This document shows, one piece after another, positions 40,132 through 49,895 of a DNA stretch of 64,000 nucleotides. Position numbers and translations under genes: made by a program. Below the pieces are notes generated by a model. It searched no databases. It was not told where the DNA came from and worked only from the letters and a program-made list of their open reading frames with translations. Origin of the DNA: Lachnospiraceae bacterium (GTDB taxonomy: Bacteria; Bacillota; Clostridia; Lachnospirales; Lachnospiraceae); contig JAEETA010000002.1 of the NCBI GenBank assembly GCA_016286555.1, positions 93,307 through 157,306 of the forward strand, read 5' to 3'. Position 1 is the first letter of the stretch, and the number at the start of each line of letters is the position of its first letter.

Positions 40132-42270
40132 TTATTCTGCCGGATCGTGGTGCCCGGTTCTCATTCTCTCCTCGTAATCTGCGGCTTCCATAGGCTTCGC
40201 ATAAGCGTATCCCTGGATCATGTCGCAGCCCTCCGCTGCCAGGAAATCCACCTGATCCCGGACCTCGACGCCCTCCGCCACGGTGCGCATGTTCAGGCTG
40301 CGGGCCAGCCGGATGGCCTCCGCCACCACGATCTGACCTCTGTCACCCGCTTCGCTCCCGCGGAAGAATTCCGCATCCAGTTTCAGCACATCCAGCGGCA
40401 TATCCTTCAGGGAATTCAGGGAGGAATACCCTGCGCCGAAATCGTCCATAGATACGGAGAAGCCGTAATTTTTCAGCCTTGTGATGGTCTCGATCATGGC
40501 CTTCTTGTCATCGAAGAAAGCACTCTCCGTCAGCTCGATCTCAATGAGATCATGAGGACAGTTCTCTGCGTCCACCAAATCCCGGATCTGCTCTGCCAGG
40601 TCACTCTCGATGAAATGGGCTCTGGATACGTTGACGGACACGGGCACGCATTTGTATCCCTGGTCCTTCCAGCGTTTCTGGTCCCGGGCTACATGAGTGA
40701 TCATGTAATGGTCGATCTCCGTGATAAACCCGTTTTTCTCGAAGATGGGAATGAACTTAAAAGGAGTGACAAATCCCAGATCCGGCGACTGCCAGCGGAT
40801 CAGTGCCTCCGCTCCCGACAGTTCATTGGTCTGAGGATTGTATTTCGGCTGGTAATAAACCTTGAATTCCTCGTTCTGGATTGCGATCTTCTGGCGCTCC
40901 GTCACCGCATCCTGCCATCTGCGATCTTCCACGATCTTCTCATCGAAGAAGGAAATGCCGGAGTCTTCCGAATCCGCCATGACGGAACGGGCGGTAACGG
41001 CGTTGTTGTACTCGCTGCTGAGCTCCACCCGCTTTCTGCTGAGGGCTTTTCCCTTATCGTTGCGCTTCACATCCAGCAGACTGACGCCCACCTGGAAAGC
41101 AAAACGGTGATCCGCTTCCACTGCCTCCAGCTGATGGATCAGCGCCTCCAGTCTCGCCCGGAGATTCTCCTGATTGTCATACCGCAGAATGAGAGCAAAG
41201 GAAGAAGATGACAGGTGTGCCACAATTTCTCTCGACTTCGTCTCCCGGCGCAGCACATCGTAGATCTTCTTCAGGATGATGTCCCCCTGCTTTACCGAGT
41301 GGCAGACGCAATAATTGCGGTAATTCACAAAGACCAGATTCACCACGGCAAAGCCGATGGTCCTGTTCCGGGACCGCCGGATCATCTGCTCTCCCTTGAT
41401 CTGGAAGTACATCTGATTGTGCCCCATGGTGACGGGATCCGTGAAGAAATAGTTCACTACCTTACGCTGGCGACGGATGCCGGAAATGGTAAAGCCAAGT
41501 AAAACGAAGATCATGATCACCACGATGACGATCATAAAGCCCGCCACTTCCAGGAAGAGGGTCATCTCCTGGATGTCCACCGTAAAATAGGATTTCCCGA
41601 CAAAAGAATACCCCGTTTCACCGATGGGAACTGCCATCCACAGAGGCGCGTTCAGCTCGGATGCAGCCTTGGTAAACTGCTCGTCGAAATTCCCCTCTAC
41701 CGTATAGGAAAAGAACACGCCCTCCTCGTCCGAGGGACCGATACCGCTGATGTAGAGCCCCCCGGGCTCGTACCCGTCGTCCTCAATAGCTGCCTCCAGG
41801 CGTTCATCCGCCGTGCGGAACCACGCAAAGATCTTGCCGTAATCGATGTTGATGTATCCGCCGTCATTCACATGCAGATACTTCTGATCCTGATCGCGAA
41901 ATACCTTCAGCTCCTGGGACAGAAAGCCGAACTTCCCGTCCAGCATCTCCGAATCCCGGGTATCTGCGCCCACACGGTGTATCACCTGCCCGGCGTCGTT
42001 CAGGACCAGGAATTCATACCCGCATTTGTCCAGACATTTGTAAAAATTCGCCTGGTCGGATTTTTTTGCGGCTGCGTCCTCACTCATCCTTGCATAGGAT
42101 TCGAAGGCATGGTACTGGGCCATCATCTTCGCTTCCACCATGTAGTTCAGGAATCCCACCACCGAGATAGCGATGAGCATCATGCTGATGGAAAAAAATA
42201 TGATCAGGGCGATCAGTGTCCCCCAGGTATTTGTCTTTCGGATCTTTCTGTAGACTTCCTTGTTCTTCAT
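40132..42270 (-). CDS. membrane GGDEF(degenerate)-EAL protein, predicted c-di-GMP phosphodiesterase
   Basis: EALIRW, NVSR, ELTES, MDDFGAGYSS, KLD, EGVE present; GGDEF position reads SSSSF. Confidence 0.93.
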   Translation of the reverse strand: MKNKEVYRKIRKTNTWGTLIALIIFFSISMMLIAISVVGFLNYMVEAKMMAQYHAFESYARMSEDAAAKKSDQANFYKCLDKCGYEFLVLNDAGQVIHRVGADTRDSEMLDGKFGFLSQELKVFRDQDQKYLHVNDGGYINIDYGKIFAWFRTADERLEAAIEDDGYEPGGLYISGIGPSDEEGVFFSYTVEGNFDEQFTKAASELNAPLWMAVPIGETGYSFVGKSYFTVDIQEMTLFLEVAGFMIVIVVIMIFVLLGFTISGIRRQRKVVNYFFTDPVTMGHNQMYFQIKGEQMIRRSRNRTIGFAVVNLVFVNYRNYCVCHSVKQGDIILKKIYDVLRRETKSREIVAHLSSSSFALILRYDNQENLRARLEALIHQLEAVEADHRFAFQVGVSLLDVKRNDKGKALSRKRVELSSEYNNAVTARSVMADSEDSGISFFDEKIVEDRRWQDAVTERQKIAIQNEEFKVYYQPKYNPQTNELSGAEALIRWQSPDLGFVTPFKFIPIFEKNGFITEIDHYMITHVARDQKRWKDQGYKCVPVSVNVSRAHFIESDLAEQIRDLVDAENCPHDLIEIELTESAFFDDKKAMIETITRLKNYGFSVSMDDFGAGYSSLNSLKDMPLDVLKLDAEFFRGSEAGDRGQIVVAEAIRLARSLNMRTVAEGVEVRDQVDFLAAEGCDMIQGYAYAKPMEAADYEERMRTGHHDPAE

Positions 42271-42320
42271 CGGGTCGTTTCCTCCGGAGCCGTTTCTTCA
42301 GGTGATCAGGAATGCACCAT

Positions 42321-42836
42321 TTACGGGTGATCTGCGATGAATTTTTCCATCCAGATCATGTTGTACCAGCGGTCAAATTTACGGCCGCATTTGTGGAACT
42401 CTCCCACCTTCGTATAGCCCATCCGACTGTGGAAATGTTCACTGTCCTTCGTCAGGTACTCGTCCTCTTCGATGGGATTACCGATGCAGGCATAGAGATT
42501 GCGGATCCCACGCTTCTTCAGTTCCTCTTCCAGCGCGGCGTAAAGCGCTCTGCCATAGCCCTTTCCCTTCTCATGGACGTCCATGTAGATCGTCGTCTCC
42601 ACGCAGTGATCGTAGGCCGCTCTGCCCTTAAACACGCCGGCGTAGGCGTATCCGCGGATCACCCCGTCCTCTTCCAGCACCAGATAAGGGTACTTTGCCG
42701 AGATGTACTCAATCCGCCCACGGAATTCCTCTAACGTAGGCACCTCGATCTCAAAGGTGATGGCAGTGTTTAATACATAATAAGAATAAATCTCCAGAAG
42801 GCGCTCTGCGTCCTCCGGTGTCGCATTACGGATCAT
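42321..42836 (-). CDS. GNAT family N-acetyltransferase
   Basis: IRNATPEDAERLLEIYSYYVLNTAITFEIEVPT, VHEKGKGYGRALYAALEEELKKRG. Confidence 0.93.
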   Translation of the reverse strand: MIRNATPEDAERLLEIYSYYVLNTAITFEIEVPTLEEFRGRIEYISAKYPYLVLEEDGVIRGYAYAGVFKGRAAYDHCVETTIYMDVHEKGKGYGRALYAALEEELKKRGIRNLYACIGNPIEEDEYLTKDSEHFHSRMGYTKVGEFHKCGRKFDRWYNMIWMEKFIADHP

Positions 42837-42922
42837 GTTCTCCCCCGCTTCCTGAAAATGAGACTTTCCAATAAAATATTATAACTTTCAAGGTAAGACC
42901 GGGCAAGACCGGCAGTGTTATA

Positions 42923-45031
42923 ATGGAACTTATGAAAAACACTATTTTTTCTCAATACAAAAAAATCCTTTCCATCCTCCTGTGCACCTGTCTTTTGACA
43001 GGCCTCGCAGGCTGCGGCCCGGCGGAAACCGCACAGGATACTGCCACGCAGACGGAACAAACCGATGCCACTGCGGATCCTGCTGCCACGGGCGACAGTC
43101 TCCCCGGTGAGAACGGAGATGCTTCCGCCGGTGCGAACACGGATCCTGCTGCGACCACCGATACGGATGCAACCCCCGCAGGCAAGATCACGGATGGTGG
43201 GCTCCCCATCGTGGATTTCGATCACTTCGTCAACGGTGCCTGGAAACAGGAAATGGCGGATCAGAACGCGGGAGATGTCTATACCTGGGACAAGGAGAAC
43301 AGGGAGGCGAAGGAATTCGTCATGGAATTCCTGAAAAACGGAGACCTGTCCACCCTGTCCGAAGAGGACGGACTGTACAAGACTGCGGCTGTCTTCCGGG
43401 AAATGCTGGATATCAGTGATGTTTCCACCCGCACGGAAAAAGCGCAGGAGCTCCTGAAACCCATCACCAGGGCAAAGAGCCTTTCGGATCTCTATGCACT
43501 CTACGGCGATGAGCGCATCGCAACCTTCAATAAGCTCCTGCGGTTCGAGGTAAAACCAGACTGGTACGGGTACAACACCCTGAACTATTGCCCCACGGAT
43601 CTGGACGGGATCCTCCGCTACTATCAGGAGGCCCTGGCAAACGAAGCGCATCCCGAGCACGCCTGCTATGTTTCCTACATGGAGTCCTTGGGATTCTCAG
43701 AGGAGCGGGCCACCGAGATCGTAGCCCACGCACTGGAGATCTCCGACATCGTAAACGCCTATCAGAACGATCCGGAGTATGTGGATGAGCTCTGGTATTT
43801 TGACCGGGAGGATATGGCGGAATGTCCGGATTTCCCGCTGTTTGACATCCTGACGCAGCTCCATGCCTTCTGCGGTGATGAGGACATCCTGGCGCATAAT
43901 AATTTCCGCGCGCTCTGCAATGAGCTCTTTACGAAGGATCATGTGGAAGCGCTGCGGGATCACCTGCTCTTCTGCGCCGCTTCCGGAATGGCGGTAGTCT
44001 GCGCCTACGAGCCCTATATCACGAACGAGAACTATCCATACGAGGAGTATGTCTACTCCTACATCGAAAGCATGGCAGGCAGCACCCCCGACGAATACTA
44101 TCTGCGGGAGAAGACTTCCGATGCGGATATGGCAGCGGTCCGGTCCATCTATGACGACGTCCTGGCGGAGACACGCCTCATGCTGGGCGACACGGAATGG
44201 CTCACCGTTCACATGCAGGAAAAAGCAAAATCAAAGATTCTCGGAATCCGGACATTTTTCGGAGAAAATACTCACAAAAATGAGTTTTCGGATGTGACCC
44301 TCACGGGAGATACCTTCGATGATTCCTTTGCACTCTGGGCCTCCAGAGACCGGTTTGAGCGGAGTCAGACTGCATACGAGGACGCGGAGCGGGGATATTT
44401 CAAGGAAAACATGCTGGTAGGAAGCGCCTGGTACAACGAACGGTACAACGCGATCTACATCAGTGCCGTTTGCCTGGCAACAGCGACGGATGCAGAGAAC
44501 GCATCCTATGAAGAGCTCCTGGGAAATTTCGGTCAGGTCCTGGCCCACGAGATCGCACACTCCCTGGATCCCCTGGGCGTGCAGTACGATAAGAACGGCT
44601 GGCTGGAACCCTGGCTGGATGAAGCGGCGCAGGCGGAATATGACAGCAGGGTGGGGCAGATCACATCCTTCTTCGACGGGATGGATACGGAATATGACAG
44701 GCCTGTCGACGGAGCCCTCATCACAAACGAAACCTTCGCGGACATCGTATCCCTGGAGGTCTGCATGCGGCTCCTGGCCAAAAGAGAGAATCCTGATTAT
44801 GACACCTTCTTCCGGACCGTCGCAAGGCAGGACCGCACCTATGTCATTAACAATGTGGATTACCTCTTCTCCGATTCTCATCTGCCCTCCAAGCAGCGCA
44901 TCAATTACGTCCTGGGGCAGTTCGATGAATTTTATGACACCTATGACATAGACGAAGAAAGCCCGTACTTCGTGCAGACGAAGGACAGGCTCAGGATCTT
45001 TAATACAGTTCCCGCAACACCAGGATCGTGA
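42923..45031 (+). CDS. M13-family metallopeptidase lipoprotein
   Basis: Lipobox LAGCGPA; DHFVNGAWKQE; VLAHEIAHSLDPLG zinc motif; NETFADIVSLEV. Confidence 0.9.
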   Translation: MELMKNTIFSQYKKILSILLCTCLLTGLAGCGPAETAQDTATQTEQTDATADPAATGDSLPGENGDASAGANTDPAATTDTDATPAGKITDGGLPIVDFDHFVNGAWKQEMADQNAGDVYTWDKENREAKEFVMEFLKNGDLSTLSEEDGLYKTAAVFREMLDISDVSTRTEKAQELLKPITRAKSLSDLYALYGDERIATFNKLLRFEVKPDWYGYNTLNYCPTDLDGILRYYQEALANEAHPEHACYVSYMESLGFSEERATEIVAHALEISDIVNAYQNDPEYVDELWYFDREDMAECPDFPLFDILTQLHAFCGDEDILAHNNFRALCNELFTKDHVEALRDHLLFCAASGMAVVCAYEPYITNENYPYEEYVYSYIESMAGSTPDEYYLREKTSDADMAAVRSIYDDVLAETRLMLGDTEWLTVHMQEKAKSKILGIRTFFGENTHKNEFSDVTLTGDTFDDSFALWASRDRFERSQTAYEDAERGYFKENMLVGSAWYNERYNAIYISAVCLATATDAENASYEELLGNFGQVLAHEIAHSLDPLGVQYDKNGWLEPWLDEAAQAEYDSRVGQITSFFDGMDTEYDRPVDGALITNETFADIVSLEVCMRLLAKRENPDYDTFFRTVARQDRTYVINNVDYLFSDSHLPSKQRINYVLGQFDEFYDTYDIDEESPYFVQTKDRLRIFNTVPATPGS

Positions 45032-45251
45032 TGCCCTGATTGTCTCCGGGGATGATGCGTTTTACTTTTTCATCGTAGCGGTACCAGTCATAGATCATGT
45101 TGCGCAGATTGGTACCTCTGTGAAATCCATGGATCAGGTGGATCTGATAGGTCGCACCGGACGCATTCGCCAGCGCACGGTCAATGACCTTCATTGCTTC
45201 CTCCTGATTCAGTCCATGGAGATCGATCTTCACAAAAGGATCGTTTGCCAT
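45000..45251 (-). CDS. Smr-domain protein
   Basis: FVKIDLHGLNQEEAMKVIDRAL, IHLIHGFHRGTNLRNMI. Confidence 0.85.
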   Translation of the reverse strand: MANDPFVKIDLHGLNQEEAMKVIDRALANASGATYQIHLIHGFHRGTNLRNMIYDWYRYDEKVKRIIPGDNQGITILVLRELY

Positions 45252-45339
45252 ATGCTTTACCTCAAGTCGGGGCTTCTGTGGGCCCCGACTTTTATTATGG
45301 CAGAAAATACTTCTCTTTTTCAATAGCGATAAACAGTGC

Positions 45340-45368
45340 TTGACATTTTAGATTTTATAAAATATAAT
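45340..45368 (+). promoter_or_regulatory. perfect sigma-A consensus promoter TTGACA-17-TATAAT with ATTTTATAAAAT palindrome in the spacer
   Basis: -35 45340-45345, -10 45363-45368, palindrome 45352-45363. Confidence 0.85.
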
Positions 45369-45397
45369 AGCATAAAACATAAAGCAAACTGCCCTTT

Positions 45398-45499
45398 ATG
45401 GGAACCACATGGTGGATCCTGGCGCTGCTGATCTTCCTGCTCATCGTGGGAGCGATCTATCTGGCTATCGCCAACCGGTGCGGGAAAAAGGTAAAATAA
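45398..45499 (+). CDS. 33-aa single-pass membrane microprotein
   Basis: MGTTWWILALLIFLLIVGAIYLAIANRCGKKVK, between the consensus promoter and the radical SAM gene; not in the ORF track. Confidence 0.6.
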   Translation: MGTTWWILALLIFLLIVGAIYLAIANRCGKKVK

Positions 45500-45541
45500 T
45501 AACGGATCATCGGATCCGCAACAGAAAGAAGATCGTAAGAT

Positions 45542-46663
45542 ATGGAAAAAGAATTCGACATCCAGGCATATATGACAAAAGGTGTGGAGACCGTAGTGGC
45601 GGACGCCCTGAAGGCCACGCTGAAAAATCCTAAGGAAAGCGCCTTTATGGTGGGCTTTGCGGCCGCCAGCGCAGCAGCTTCCAAAAAGCGCAGGAAAGCG
45701 GAAGAAGCGGGCGAACATATCCCGCCCTTCCTCATCGCCAGTATCACCAGCAAGTGCAATCTACACTGCGCGGGCTGCTATTCCAGGTGCAACCACGCTA
45801 CGGTGGATGCCGAGCCCGTGAGTCAGCTGACGGATGAGGAATGGTTCCGCATTTTTGACGAGGCCGACGATCTGGGCATCAGTTTCATCCTCCTGGCAGG
45901 GGGCGAACCCATGCTGCGCAGAGATGTGATCGAAGCAGCCGGGAAGAAGAAAAATATCCTCTTCCCCATTTTTACCAACGGTACCTTTATGGACGACCGG
46001 TACTTTGAACTCTTTGACCGGAGCCGGAATCTGATCCCCATCATGAGCATTGAAGGAAAGCAGGAGATCACCGACGCCAGAAGGGGCGACGGCGTCTATG
46101 ACCGTCTGATCTCCAACATGGACGAGCTGCAAAAGCGCGGCCTTATCTTTGGTACCTCCGTCACCGTTACCACCGAAAACGTGCGGGAAGTCACCTCTCC
46201 GGAATTTCTGGGAGAACTTTCGAGCCGTGGCTGCAAGGCAGTGATCTTCGTTGAGTTCGTTCCCGTGACTGACGAAAGCAAGGAGCTGGCTCCCGGTGAG
46301 GAGGAGCGGGACTACCTGAAAAATGAGATTCGCCGACTCCGGGAAGAGCACCCGGAAATGGTATATATCTCCTTCCCCGGAGATGAGAAGGGTTCCGGTG
46401 GCTGTGTTGCTGCAGGCCGGGGATTTTTCCATATCAATTCCCACGGCGGTGCGGAACCCTGTCCCTTCTCCCCGTATTCGGATGTCAATATCAAGAACTC
46501 CTCCCTGCGGGATGCGATGCACTCTCCTCTCTTCCTGGCACTGCAGAGCGGCGATGTCCTCCTGGATGACCACGAGGGCGGCTGCGTGCTGTATGAGAAG
46601 CGGGAGCTGGTGGAAGAGCTGATGTCGAACCTTACGCCTTCCGGTTCTCGTAATCTTCCCTGA
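45542..46663 (+). CDS. radical SAM protein
   Basis: SITSKCNLHCAGCYSRCNHAT (Cx3Cx2C), ILLAGGEPMLRRDV. Confidence 0.92.
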   Translation: MEKEFDIQAYMTKGVETVVADALKATLKNPKESAFMVGFAAASAAASKKRRKAEEAGEHIPPFLIASITSKCNLHCAGCYSRCNHATVDAEPVSQLTDEEWFRIFDEADDLGISFILLAGGEPMLRRDVIEAAGKKKNILFPIFTNGTFMDDRYFELFDRSRNLIPIMSIEGKQEITDARRGDGVYDRLISNMDELQKRGLIFGTSVTVTTENVREVTSPEFLGELSSRGCKAVIFVEFVPVTDESKELAPGEEERDYLKNEIRRLREEHPEMVYISFPGDEKGSGGCVAAGRGFFHINSHGGAEPCPFSPYSDVNIKNSSLRDAMHSPLFLALQSGDVLLDDHEGGCVLYEKRELVEELMSNLTPSGSRNLP

Positions 46664-47297
46664 TATCCTCACAGCAGTCCATAAGCATGCAATCTGCTTC
46701 TTCCTTGCTTCTGGCCTTGCGAACAGCGGAGACGGCTGCGGAAGCGACGCGGAAGTTCAGCTGGGTTCCCATACTGTCCGCGTGGTAATTGAAGGCTCTT
46801 TCCGCCTTGATCCCGAAGCCTCCCGCCACCTGGATGGCATCGATGTTGGCGCCCAGGAAGATAAACTCCCAGTCATGCTTTTTCTGCTGCTTCTCCACCA
46901 TCTTTTTTACCTTGACGGCATCATACTTCCGGCTGGCATTTTCCATGCCGTCGGTGGTGATGATGAAGAGGGTCTTCTCGGGGACTTCGTCCTCAGGCAT
47001 ATTTTTGTGCAGCTTTGCGATGTGATGAACCGCTCCGCCGATGGCATCCAGCAGTGCAGTGCATCCTCTGACATAATACTGGCTGTCGTTCATGGGCTCC
47101 ACCTTGCCAACAGGAACTCTGTCGTAGGGGATCTCCACCTGATCATCAAAGAGGACGACGGAAACAAGCGCTTCGCCCTCTTCCTTCCGCTGCTTCTCCA
47201 CCATGGAATTGAAACCGCCGATGGTGTCTGCTTCCAGCCCTCTCATGGAACCGCTTCTGTCCAGAATGAAAACAACTTCCGTTAATCCTTTACGCAT
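46632..47297 (-). CDS. vWA-domain protein
   Basis: EVVFILDRSGSMRGLEADTIGGFNSMV MIDAS motif; RBS GGAGGG upstream of ATG 47297. Confidence 0.9.
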   Translation of the reverse strand: MRKGLTEVVFILDRSGSMRGLEADTIGGFNSMVEKQRKEEGEALVSVVLFDDQVEIPYDRVPVGKVEPMNDSQYYVRGCTALLDAIGGAVHHIAKLHKNMPEDEVPEKTLFIITTDGMENASRKYDAVKVKKMVEKQQKKHDWEFIFLGANIDAIQVAGGFGIKAERAFNYHADSMGTQLNFRVASAAVSAVRKARSKEEADCMLMDCCEDIREDYENRKA

Positions 47298-47373
47298 AAT
47301 CAAACCCTCCATTTGTGCATCCCCGGCGGGGATTTTTCTCTTGTTGGGCTCATTATACGAAATGAAAATGAAA

Positions 47374-47400
47374 AAAAGGTCGCCCGGCAGGCGACCTTTT
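47374..47400 (-). terminator. intrinsic terminator between the macro-domain gene and the vWA gene
   Basis: AAAAGGTCGCC-cggca-GGCGACCTTTT with a T-run on the minus strand. Confidence 0.8.
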
Positions 47401-47404
47401 GAAA

Positions 47405-48538
47405 TCAATCAATAATGCAGGGAAGACCGTGTTCTTCCAGCTGAATGTCCAGCTCGATCATATCGTAGATTTCATTTTCGATGAAGTAGGAAAAAATAAT
47501 GTCCGTCTTGTCACAAGGCGACAGTGCATACCCCGCTCTGGCCAGCAGATCCTTTGATTCATCCAGATTCAGCTTTGCGCCCACACACAGGCAGAGCACC
47601 GTCAGTTTCTGCGGGTGGTAATCCGGATTGTTCTTGATCTTGGAGAAGGTTTTTTTATCCACGATGGCCCGTTTATACACGTCCGCATTTTCCATCTCCT
47701 TGTCTTTGATCAGATAGAGGAGATACTCGGAAAAAGTGTCGGACATGTGGCGCATCCGCTCTTCCAGCTTGCTCTCGTGTTCTTCGGTAAATTCATCCTC
47801 CGACAGATCACAGGAAGAAGCTATTTCCAGAGAATCTTCATAAGCTTCCTCTTCGTCGGGGGAAAAAGATTCCGGACGTAATTCAGTGGGCTGCGCCTTG
47901 CGCGCCATCCTTAGGGGAGAAGCGCCCCGGAAAACGACACTGTCGGAAAGCTTCCGCACCGGCGACATAGCCGCTCCCATCATGGTAGATGCAGCGGAAG
48001 CCTGCATATTCTCGGACAGCGGCATCCCGACCGTCGGTGCTCCGGACATCGAAGCCCCAATCACGGATGCTCCATCCGGTTCCTTAGGCATCCGTTTCAG
48101 GAGTTTATCCAGATTGCGGGCGGTAGCACTTTCCTGCTTATCCTTTCCGGAGGAGGGGATCACCAGGCTGACGGACATTTCCTCTTCCGCCAGGAAGGAG
48201 TAGACCGCATCTGCCGCGATCCGCATCCCTTCTTCCCTGGAATAGTCCGGATCCGCAGATGGGATCAGGGGGATCGCCAGATTGGTGACACCCTGACTCT
48301 TCGCTTCCTGCAGCATTTTCTCATAGCAGGATCTGATCACTGCAGGCCCGTCGCCCTGAAGTGACGGAAGTGTCATCTGGATCACCTGCCCTGCACGAAA
48401 CCGTGATCTGGGCATGATCAGGTCTTCGTCGTCAAAACTGTACGCGATGTGCTGATCGTCCCGCTGCGCCTGGCGCAGATTCACTGCTGCTTCGATCTTC
48501 ATCCTGGCGATATCATCCCGAACTACTTTGAATGCCAT
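47405..48538 (-). CDS. macro-domain-like protein with C-terminal domain shared with the kinase partner at 54792-55244
   Basis: MAFKVVRDDIARMKIEAAVN macro-like start; C-terminal YLLYLIKDKEMENADVYKRAIVDKKTFSKI...YDMIELDIQLEEHGL. Confidence 0.7.
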   Translation of the reverse strand: MAFKVVRDDIARMKIEAAVNLRQAQRDDQHIAYSFDDEDLIMPRSRFRAGQVIQMTLPSLQGDGPAVIRSCYEKMLQEAKSQGVTNLAIPLIPSADPDYSREEGMRIAADAVYSFLAEEEMSVSLVIPSSGKDKQESATARNLDKLLKRMPKEPDGASVIGASMSGAPTVGMPLSENMQASAASTMMGAAMSPVRKLSDSVVFRGASPLRMARKAQPTELRPESFSPDEEEAYEDSLEIASSCDLSEDEFTEEHESKLEERMRHMSDTFSEYLLYLIKDKEMENADVYKRAIVDKKTFSKIKNNPDYHPQKLTVLCLCVGAKLNLDESKDLLARAGYALSPCDKTDIIFSYFIENEIYDMIELDIQLEEHGLPCIID

Positions 48539-48584
48539 TCCGTCTCCTTTCAAGTCATACCTGTGTTGTCATCACATCAATGCT

Positions 48585-48989
48585 TCATTCTTGCATCTGT
48601 TCTCTGATGAGATCAAGGATGGTCAGGTCCGCAGGGAGCCACTTAACGTCTCCCAAGGTCTCTTTTGTGAGCCACTTTGCAGCCTCCGCCTCCTTCAGTT
48701 CCAGATGCCCCTTCACCACTTCACACCAGAAGCAATCCATGGACAGATGAAATGTGGGGTAATCGTATTCGGTGGTTCCGACCAGATCTCCGACACAGAT
48801 GTCGGTTTCCAGTTCTTCCCGGATCTCACGGCGCAGCGCCTCCTGCGGCGTCTCACCCGCCTCCACCTTTCCCCCGGGGAATTCCCATTGTCCCTGGTAA
48901 TCTCCGTAGCCCCTGGCAGTGGCAAAGATTTTCTTTTTCTCAACAAAGCTGTCGCAGATCACGGCAGCTACCACTTTGACTGTTTTCAT
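48585..48989 (-). CDS. NUDIX hydrolase (MutT-like pyrophosphohydrolase)
   Basis: [26 protein letters not shown] Nudix box. Confidence 0.93.
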   Translation of the reverse strand: MKTVKVVAAVICDSFVEKKKIFATARGYGDYQGQWEFPGGKVEAGETPQEALRREIREELETDICVGDLVGTTEYDYPTFHLSMDCFWCEVVKGHLELKEAEAAKWLTKETLGDVKWLPADLTILDLIREQMQE

Positions 48990-49097
48990 ATATTTATTTT
49001 ACCTCTTTTCAAGCCCACATTGAACATGTAATCTAATATTGTTACATTCTTCCGATTTATTTTCTGATATTCTTCCGATTTAATTGGAGAAACGCCC

Positions 49098-49895
49098 ATG
49101 CTTCCTGATTTTTCATCACAGCGGGAAAAACAAAAATACTTTCATACTCTGGCGGAAGACCGCAAGATCGATGTGTTAAACGAGATGATCGAAGAAGCAG
49201 AGCACATCGTATTTCTGGGCGGTGCCGGTGTCTCCACCGAAAGCGGGATTCCGGACTTCCGCAGCAAGGACGGTCTGTATCACAAGAAGGACAGCAGGTT
49301 CCGGGGCTACAAGCCGGAATACCTCCTGAGCTACGACTGTCTCGACAAAAAGCCTGCGGTCTTTTTCGATTATTTCCGGAAAAACCTGGACTGCCGTTCC
49401 ATCCTTCCAAACGATGCCCACAAAAAACTGGCAGAGATGGAACAGAAGGGTAAATTGGACGGCATTGTTACGCAAAACATTGACGGCCTGCACCAGAAAG
49501 CCGGAAGCAAAAAAGTATGGGAGATCCACGGCAGTGCCCTCAGGAGCTACTGCGTGAGCTGTCATAAGGAATACGGCCCGGATTTTATCTTCGAGAATAA
49601 GGATGACGTACCTCGCTGCCCTGCCTGCGGGAAAATGATCAGGCCGGATGTGGTTCTCTACGGAGAGTTCCTGCCCCAGAGAGCCTACGAGGAAGCCATC
49701 GCCGCCATTCGGTATGCGGATCTCCTGATCATCGGCGGCACCTCCCTGGAGGTCGGCTCCGCCGCCCAGCTGGCGCACCTCTACCACGGGAAGTACCTGG
49801 TGATCATCAATAAGGGGAAGACAAAGATGGAAGGAAGCGCAGATCTGGTCTTCCACAACAGCATCGGGAAAGTTATGAGTCAGATGGAAGTGTGA
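49098..49895 (+). CDS. Sir2-family NAD-dependent protein deacylase
   Basis: VFLGGAGVSTESGIPDFRSKDGLY, TQNIDGLHQKAG, zinc Cys pairs CVSCHKEY...CPACGK. Confidence 0.96.
   Translation: MLPDFSSQREKQKYFHTLAEDRKIDVLNEMIEEAEHIVFLGGAGVSTESGIPDFRSKDGLYHKKDSRFRGYKPEYLLSYDCLDKKPAVFFDYFRKNLDCRSILPNDAHKKLAEMEQKGKLDGIVTQNIDGLHQKAGSKKVWEIHGSALRSYCVSCHKEYGPDFIFENKDDVPRCPACGKMIRPDVVLYGEFLPQRAYEEAIAAIRYADLLIIGGTSLEVGSAAQLAHLYHGKYLVIINKGKTKMEGSADLVFHNSIGKVMSQMEV

Noticed and set aside
43050-43190. Repetitive GCGGATCCTGCTGCCACG-like stretch near the M13 peptidase start
   Set aside because: Codes for an Ala/Thr/Asp-rich linker after the lipobox; ordinary lipoprotein linker rather than a DNA repeat element.
46632-48538. 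vWA and macro genes as a single operon analogous to TerY-type systems
   Set aside because: A strong intrinsic terminator (47374-47400) and a TATAAT-like element lie between them, and no phosphatase or MoxR gene is adjacent; treated as neighbours only.
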